The notes under the pieces are model-generated. The model searched no databases. It was not told the origin of the DNA and saw only the letters and a list, made by a program, of their open reading frames with translations. 64,000 bases of DNA from Calditrichia bacterium (lineage in GTDB: Bacteria; Calditrichota; Calditrichia; RBG-13-44-9; J075), in assembly GCA_028284445.1 (NCBI GenBank), contig JANQRS010000009.1:1-64000 (forward strand), written 5' to 3'. Of the stretch, positions 60,863 through 64,000 are shown piece after piece. The position numbers and the translations under genes are program-made. Numbering within the stretch: the first letter of the stretch is position 1; every line of letters starts with the position of its first letter.

Positions 60863-60891
60863 TTGATTTTAGTGCAATCACGCAGTAACAT
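60863..60891 (+). promoter_or_regulatory. Promoter of the tRNA unit
   Basis: TTGATT (60863-60868) and TAACAT (60886-60891) with a 17-base spacer, 12 bases before the tRNA gene. Confidence 0.6.
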
Positions 60892-60903
60892 ACGCTTCTG
60901 CAC

Positions 60904-60977
60904 GGGCCCATAGCTCAGTTGGTTAGAGCAACCGACTCATAATCGGTTGGTCGTAGGTTCGAGTCCTACTGGGCCCA
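60904..60977 (+). tRNA. tRNA with CAU anticodon, probably tRNA-Ile2
   Basis: 74 nt cloverleaf: acceptor GGGCCCA / TGGGCCC, D-arm TAGCTCAGTTGGTTAGAGCA, anticodon stem CCGA / TCGG with loop CTCATAA, T-loop GGTTCGAGTCC, discriminator A. The CAU anticodon fits Met or lysidine-modified Ile. The anticodon-arm and variable-loop text (CGACTCATAATCG then TTGGTCG) matches the E. coli ileX type better than elongator Met. It is not fMet: base 1-72 is paired. CCA is not encoded; the genome reads ACTA. Confidence 0.92.
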
Positions 60978-60998
60978 CTAGTTTGAGGAGATAAAGAA

Positions 60999-61073
60999 TT
61001 GAAATGTGTTAAAGACATCGTTTGTATTTCTTACGTCCGACACGTAGAAATCGAAAACAACAGAATGACATAA
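60999..61073 (+). CDS. Possible 24-residue peptide downstream of the tRNA
   Basis: A TTG-started frame of 24 codons ending in TAA, with GAGGAG (60985-60990) 8 bases upstream. It starts MKCVKDIVCISYVRHVEI and ends in a polar tail. The stop touches the terminator stem, so tRNA, ORF and terminator form one transcript. Whether it is translated is unknown. Confidence 0.35.
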   Translation: MKCVKDIVCISYVRHVEIENNRMT

Positions 61074-61110
61074 AAAGGGTGCACACATCGAATGAGTGCA
61101 CCCTTTTTTT
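61072..61110 (+). terminator. Strong intrinsic terminator
   Basis: 13-bp perfect stem AAAAAGGGTGCAC / GTGCACCCTTTTT around an 11-base loop, ending in T7. It closes the tRNA unit. Confidence 0.95.
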
Positions 61111-61155
61111 GTTTGGGGACCGTAACAATTAATAAATGCTTTAGGAGGACTGTCA

Positions 61156-61872
61156 GTGAAGGGTTTGGTAGACAATCTGGTTAGACTACAGGAATTTGAT
61201 AATCGCCTGTATGAGCTCACTATGCAAAAAGGTGACTTGCCGCTTCTGATTGAGAATCTCGGTGATGATTTAAAGGACAAGCAATCCCGTACTCAATCTT
61301 TGGAAGAAAGAATTGCCAAGCTGAAAAGCGACAGGAGTATGTTTGAAAAGGAAGTCGACGCCAGCAAAGCGCAGCTCAAGAAGTATGATGAGCAGCTCTA
61401 TGCTGTAAAGAACAATAAAGAATACGACGCTATCTCGTTGGAAATTGACACGAAGAAGGCAGAAGTCGAAGAGCTCGAGAGCAAGATCATCCAGACACTG
61501 GAAGAAGAAGAGCAGCTGAAGTCGGAAATCGAAGAACTCAGCACTGAGGTAACCAGCCTCGATAAGCAGCTCAAAGAAAACCGCAGTGAACTGGAAGAAA
61601 TCAATCAGCAGACCAAAGAAGAAGAAGGTCGCCTGCACGCAAAGCGTGAAGATGTTGCCAAGTTGATTGAAGAGCGCCTGCTTGCAAAATACGAGCGCAT
61701 TCGCAATGCCAAGTCAGGTCTTGCAGTGGCCCCGGTCAAGCGCAACTCTTGCAGCGGCTGCTATTCAAACTTGCCGCCACAGCTGATCGTAGAAGTTCGC
61801 AAGGCAGAGCGTTTGATTAATTGCGAATACTGCGGACGTATTCTGGTTTGGGCTGACGAAAACGACGCCTAA
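61156..61872 (+). CDS. Coiled-coil protein with C4 zinc ribbon (DUF164/zf-RING_7)
   Basis: 238 residues, GTG start with TAGGAGG 7 bases upstream. A long antiparallel coiled coil (about 5-175; 'LEERIAKLKSDRSMFEKEVD', 'LKKYDEQLYAVKNNKEYDAI' with the family 'KNNKEYDA' turn) leads to the zinc ribbon 'RNSCSGCYSNLPPQLIVEVR' and 'LINCEYCGRILVW' (CxxC...CxxC, about 198-225). Relatives are often near Nif3-like and rnpB genes; a nucleic-acid-binding role is supposed. rnpB starts about 25 bases after the stop. Confidence 0.9.
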   Translation: MKGLVDNLVRLQEFDNRLYELTMQKGDLPLLIENLGDDLKDKQSRTQSLEERIAKLKSDRSMFEKEVDASKAQLKKYDEQLYAVKNNKEYDAISLEIDTKKAEVEELESKIIQTLEEEEQLKSEIEELSTEVTSLDKQLKENRSELEEINQQTKEEEGRLHAKREDVAKLIEERLLAKYERIRNAKSGLAVAPVKRNSCSGCYSNLPPQLIVEVRKAERLINCEYCGRILVWADENDA

Positions 61873-61895
61873 TTTAAACCTGGACTTAAAAGGTA

Positions 61896-62347
<452 letters not shown>

Positions 62348-62392
62348 ATACTACTATTTTGACGGCCTTCCTGCCGTCCTAAAGCATAGTAT

Positions 62393-62446
62393 ATGCATCC
62401 TGTCGATGCAGTTGTTAGGCAACTGCTCGCAGGATGCATTTTTTTT
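62393..62446 (+). terminator. Terminator of rnpB
   Basis: ATGCATCCTG (62393-62402) pairs with CAGGATGCAT (62430-62439) and encloses a second hairpin GCAGTTG / CAACTGC. It ends in T8. Confidence 0.9.
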
Positions 62447-62717
62447 GCCATCATCTTGTATTGGAGATGACCGATAGTTAGCGCTAGCAAGGGAACATTT
62501 GCCGGTGAGAGCGTGTATCCCTTTAGCGCTTTGGGAAAGAGGTAATTAATTCTATTTGCAATCAGCAGCTTTGTACGATAGCTTCCTGTGGTTGAATCAT
62601 TTAAAGGAAAGTTCCGACAGGTTCCGGCACATTGAAATAGTATAGACATCCTGACCGCCATTTCCAGGATACCCCCTTCCCTTAAAGAAACCCAAATTTT
62701 ATTATTGGATAGATGTA
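62447..62717. other. Gap between rnpB terminator and the PgpH-like gene
   Basis: About 270 bases without a supported gene; the minus-strand frame across it overlaps the rnpB region and has no motif. It must hold the promoter of the PgpH-like gene, but I could not single out one. Confidence 0.4.
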
Positions 62718-64000
62718 ATGAAGGCAATTCAGCAAACATGGAAATCACTGCTGGACTATTTAAATACGACCACAGTGTACAACACGACGCTCGGCAATCT
62801 GCTGCTGAAGCTGTTTTATATCAGTTCGCTGGCATTTTTTGTTGTTTGGCTACTGCCGTCAGAGCGACCGTTCGAATACAGTAACCTGACCGTCGGAAGC
62901 GTTGCGCGCCAGGAAATTATTGCACCCTTTACCTTCTCAATTCAGAAAACGGAAGAAGAACTTGCCAGAGAACGTCAGGAAGCCCAGGACAGAATCCTGC
63001 GGGTTTTTAACACCAATGATGAAACGGGTAAATTCCAAAAAATCAAACTCGAGAACTTCTTCGTCGAGCTAAAAGGCTTTTTTGATGCAAACCAGAAAGC
63101 TCCTCCTGCACCGGACGGCTCGGTGACGGCCGCAGTTGATAGCTTTGTTCAACAGTTAGACGTGAAATACAATGTGCGCCTGGAGCAAATCGCGCTTGAA
63201 AAGCTATATGAAATTTACGAGCGAAAAGGCCTGACAAAACTGTCTGAGCACTTGGATCGAAGCGTTAAGGAAGTATACACTCAGGGCATTCTTGACAGGC
63301 AGAAAAAGGATATACCGGAAGCCAAAATTGTTGTGAAAAGCAGCGAGGGCGTTGAAGAGGAGATGGAGCTTGAACGTGTGCTGGAAATTGCCCAGGCTGC
63401 CGGCAACATATATAACCTACTGCAAAACATCTACCGGGAAGGGGCCTCTGAGTTAGAGGTTGCCAATGCGCTGATCTCCGCCTTTTTAATTCCCAATATG
63501 ACCTATGATCAGGATGTGACGGCTGAACGGAAGCAGCAAGCATTTCACGACGTTCCTAAAACCCGCGGTTTTGTGTATCAAAACCAGCGCATCATCGACA
63601 ATCACGAAATCGTCACTGAGGACGTTTACCGAAAACTGGTCTCCCTTTCCCTGGCGCTGCAAGAAAATTCCGCCGTTCAGGACAACTGGCATCAATTCAA
63701 ATTCCGTTTCGGGCAATTCCTTTTTGCCCTGACCGTTCTCTTGCTCACTGCGCTATACATCCGTTCCTACCGTAAAGAAATTTATCGCGATAACTGGAAG
63801 CTGGGGATGATTACCCTGATTTTCATGATGCAGTTCGCTGCCACGTCGTTGATTATTGATTTTACCGACTGGCCGCGAGAAGCCCTGCCCATCGTGCTTG
63901 CGCCAATGCTGCTGGCCATGCTTCTCGACTTTGGCACTGCCTTTATCTGCACTGTATCGATGAGCATGATTATGGGTGCGGTATTGAGTAACGATTACAC
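62718..64000 (+). CDS. 7TM-HD family protein PgpH/YqfF-like, 3' end cut by the window
   Basis: 427 codons are read from the ATG at 62718 with no stop before the window edge. The N-terminus has one membrane helix ('LFYISSLAFFVVWLLP', about 34-49), then the extracellular 7TMR-HDED domain: 'NLTVGSVARQEIIAPFTFSI', 'RERQEAQDRILRVFNTN', 'FVYQNQRIIDNHEIVTEDVY'. The first helices of the seven-helix bundle follow: 'QFLFALTVLLLTALYIRSYR', 'MITLIFMMQFAATSLII', 'ALPIVLAPMLLAMLLDFGTA'. The cytoplasmic HD phosphodiesterase part, which in PgpH cleaves c-di-AMP, must lie beyond the edge. Only a weak ribosome site precedes the ATG. Confidence 0.88.
   Translation, partial: MKAIQQTWKSLLDYLNTTTVYNTTLGNLLLKLFYISSLAFFVVWLLPSERPFEYSNLTVGSVARQEIIAPFTFSIQKTEEELARERQEAQDRILRVFNTNDETGKFQKIKLENFFVELKGFFDANQKAPPAPDGSVTAAVDSFVQQLDVKYNVRLEQIALEKLYEIYERKGLTKLSEHLDRSVKEVYTQGILDRQKKDIPEAKIVVKSSEGVEEEMELERVLEIAQAAGNIYNLLQNIYREGASELEVANALISAFLIPNMTYDQDVTAERKQQAFHDVPKTRGFVYQNQRIIDNHEIVTEDVYRKLVSLSLALQENSAVQDNWHQFKFRFGQFLFALTVLLLTALYIRSYRKEIYRDNWKLGMITLIFMMQFAATSLIIDFTDWPREALPIVLAPMLLAMLLDFGTAFICTVSMSMIMGAVLSNDY

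Overview
The window looks like a chromosomal segment of a Gram-negative bacterium of the FCB superphylum, probably near Calditrichota, KSB1 or Marinimicrobia. The reasons: secreted proteins ending in the Por/type IX sorting signal with the 'NPFNP' motif (28735-30288, 34453-36288, 36375-36968), a TonB-dependent receptor, many SpII lipoproteins, a bacterial geranylgeranylglyceryl phosphate synthase, and a long O-antigen-type polysaccharide cluster. This placement is inference from protein style; there is no rRNA gene in the window. No insertion sequence, prophage, plasmid or CRISPR array was seen, so most of the window is ordinary chromosome.

Layout. 1-9.5 kb: GIDE-domain membrane protein, lipoprotein, a PLP acyltransferase overlapping an unusual molybdopterin/pentapeptide-repeat fusion, FmdB-type zinc ribbon, CoA-binding protein, pgpA, two membrane glycosyltransferase genes and a pentapeptide-repeat protein. 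9.6-18.7 kb: surface polysaccharide region, with an O-antigen ligase facing a seven-gene minus-strand operon (GGGP synthase, GmhA-like isomerase, Wzx flippase, three GT4 enzymes, WbaP-like initiating transferase). 18.9-20.5 kb: trmH, dapB, then a free-standing tiny transcription unit encoding a 12-residue Lys-alternating peptide. 20.7-24 kb: a TPP riboswitch with terminator controls a TonB receptor and thiamine pyrophosphokinase, together a thiamine uptake/activation operon. 24.1-28.4 kb: M19 and M1 peptidases and a membrane protein. 28.7-33.8 kb: secreted type IX cargo, TPR-histidine kinase, GNAT, VOC protein. 34.4-40.4 kb: two more sorting-domain proteins and a pair of tandem tail-fibre-like secreted paralogs. 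40.4-46.6 kb (minus strand): subtilisin protease, small secreted protein, aldo/keto reductase and two successive ECF-sigma/anti-sigma pairs. 47-49.2 kb: PH-like membrane protein and rsmE.

The most interesting block is 49.3-52.7 kb: a tight minus-strand operon of a coiled-coil protein, a helical-repeat protein with a roadblock-like domain, a Ras-superfamily small GTPase and a PAS-AAA+-Fis sigma-54 activator. It looks like a prokaryotic GTPase switch wired to transcription, with a weak sigma-54-like promoter in front.

53-60.4 kb holds a LiaF-like protein, a YqiA-like esterase, a Tat-exported amine oxidase, the methionine genes metX-metB behind two tandem SAM-I riboswitches, each with its own terminator, and nadE. 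60.9-64 kb holds a CAU-anticodon tRNA followed by a 24-codon ORF and terminator, a C4 zinc-ribbon coiled-coil protein, the RNase P RNA gene, and the start of a 7TM-HD (PgpH-type) gene cut by the window end.

Non-coding structure that stands out: a 12-copy heptanucleotide repeat at the left end, a 50-bp perfect palindrome at 5178-5227, and two copies of a CCCCTTCGAAGGGG-type hairpin element downstream of genes.
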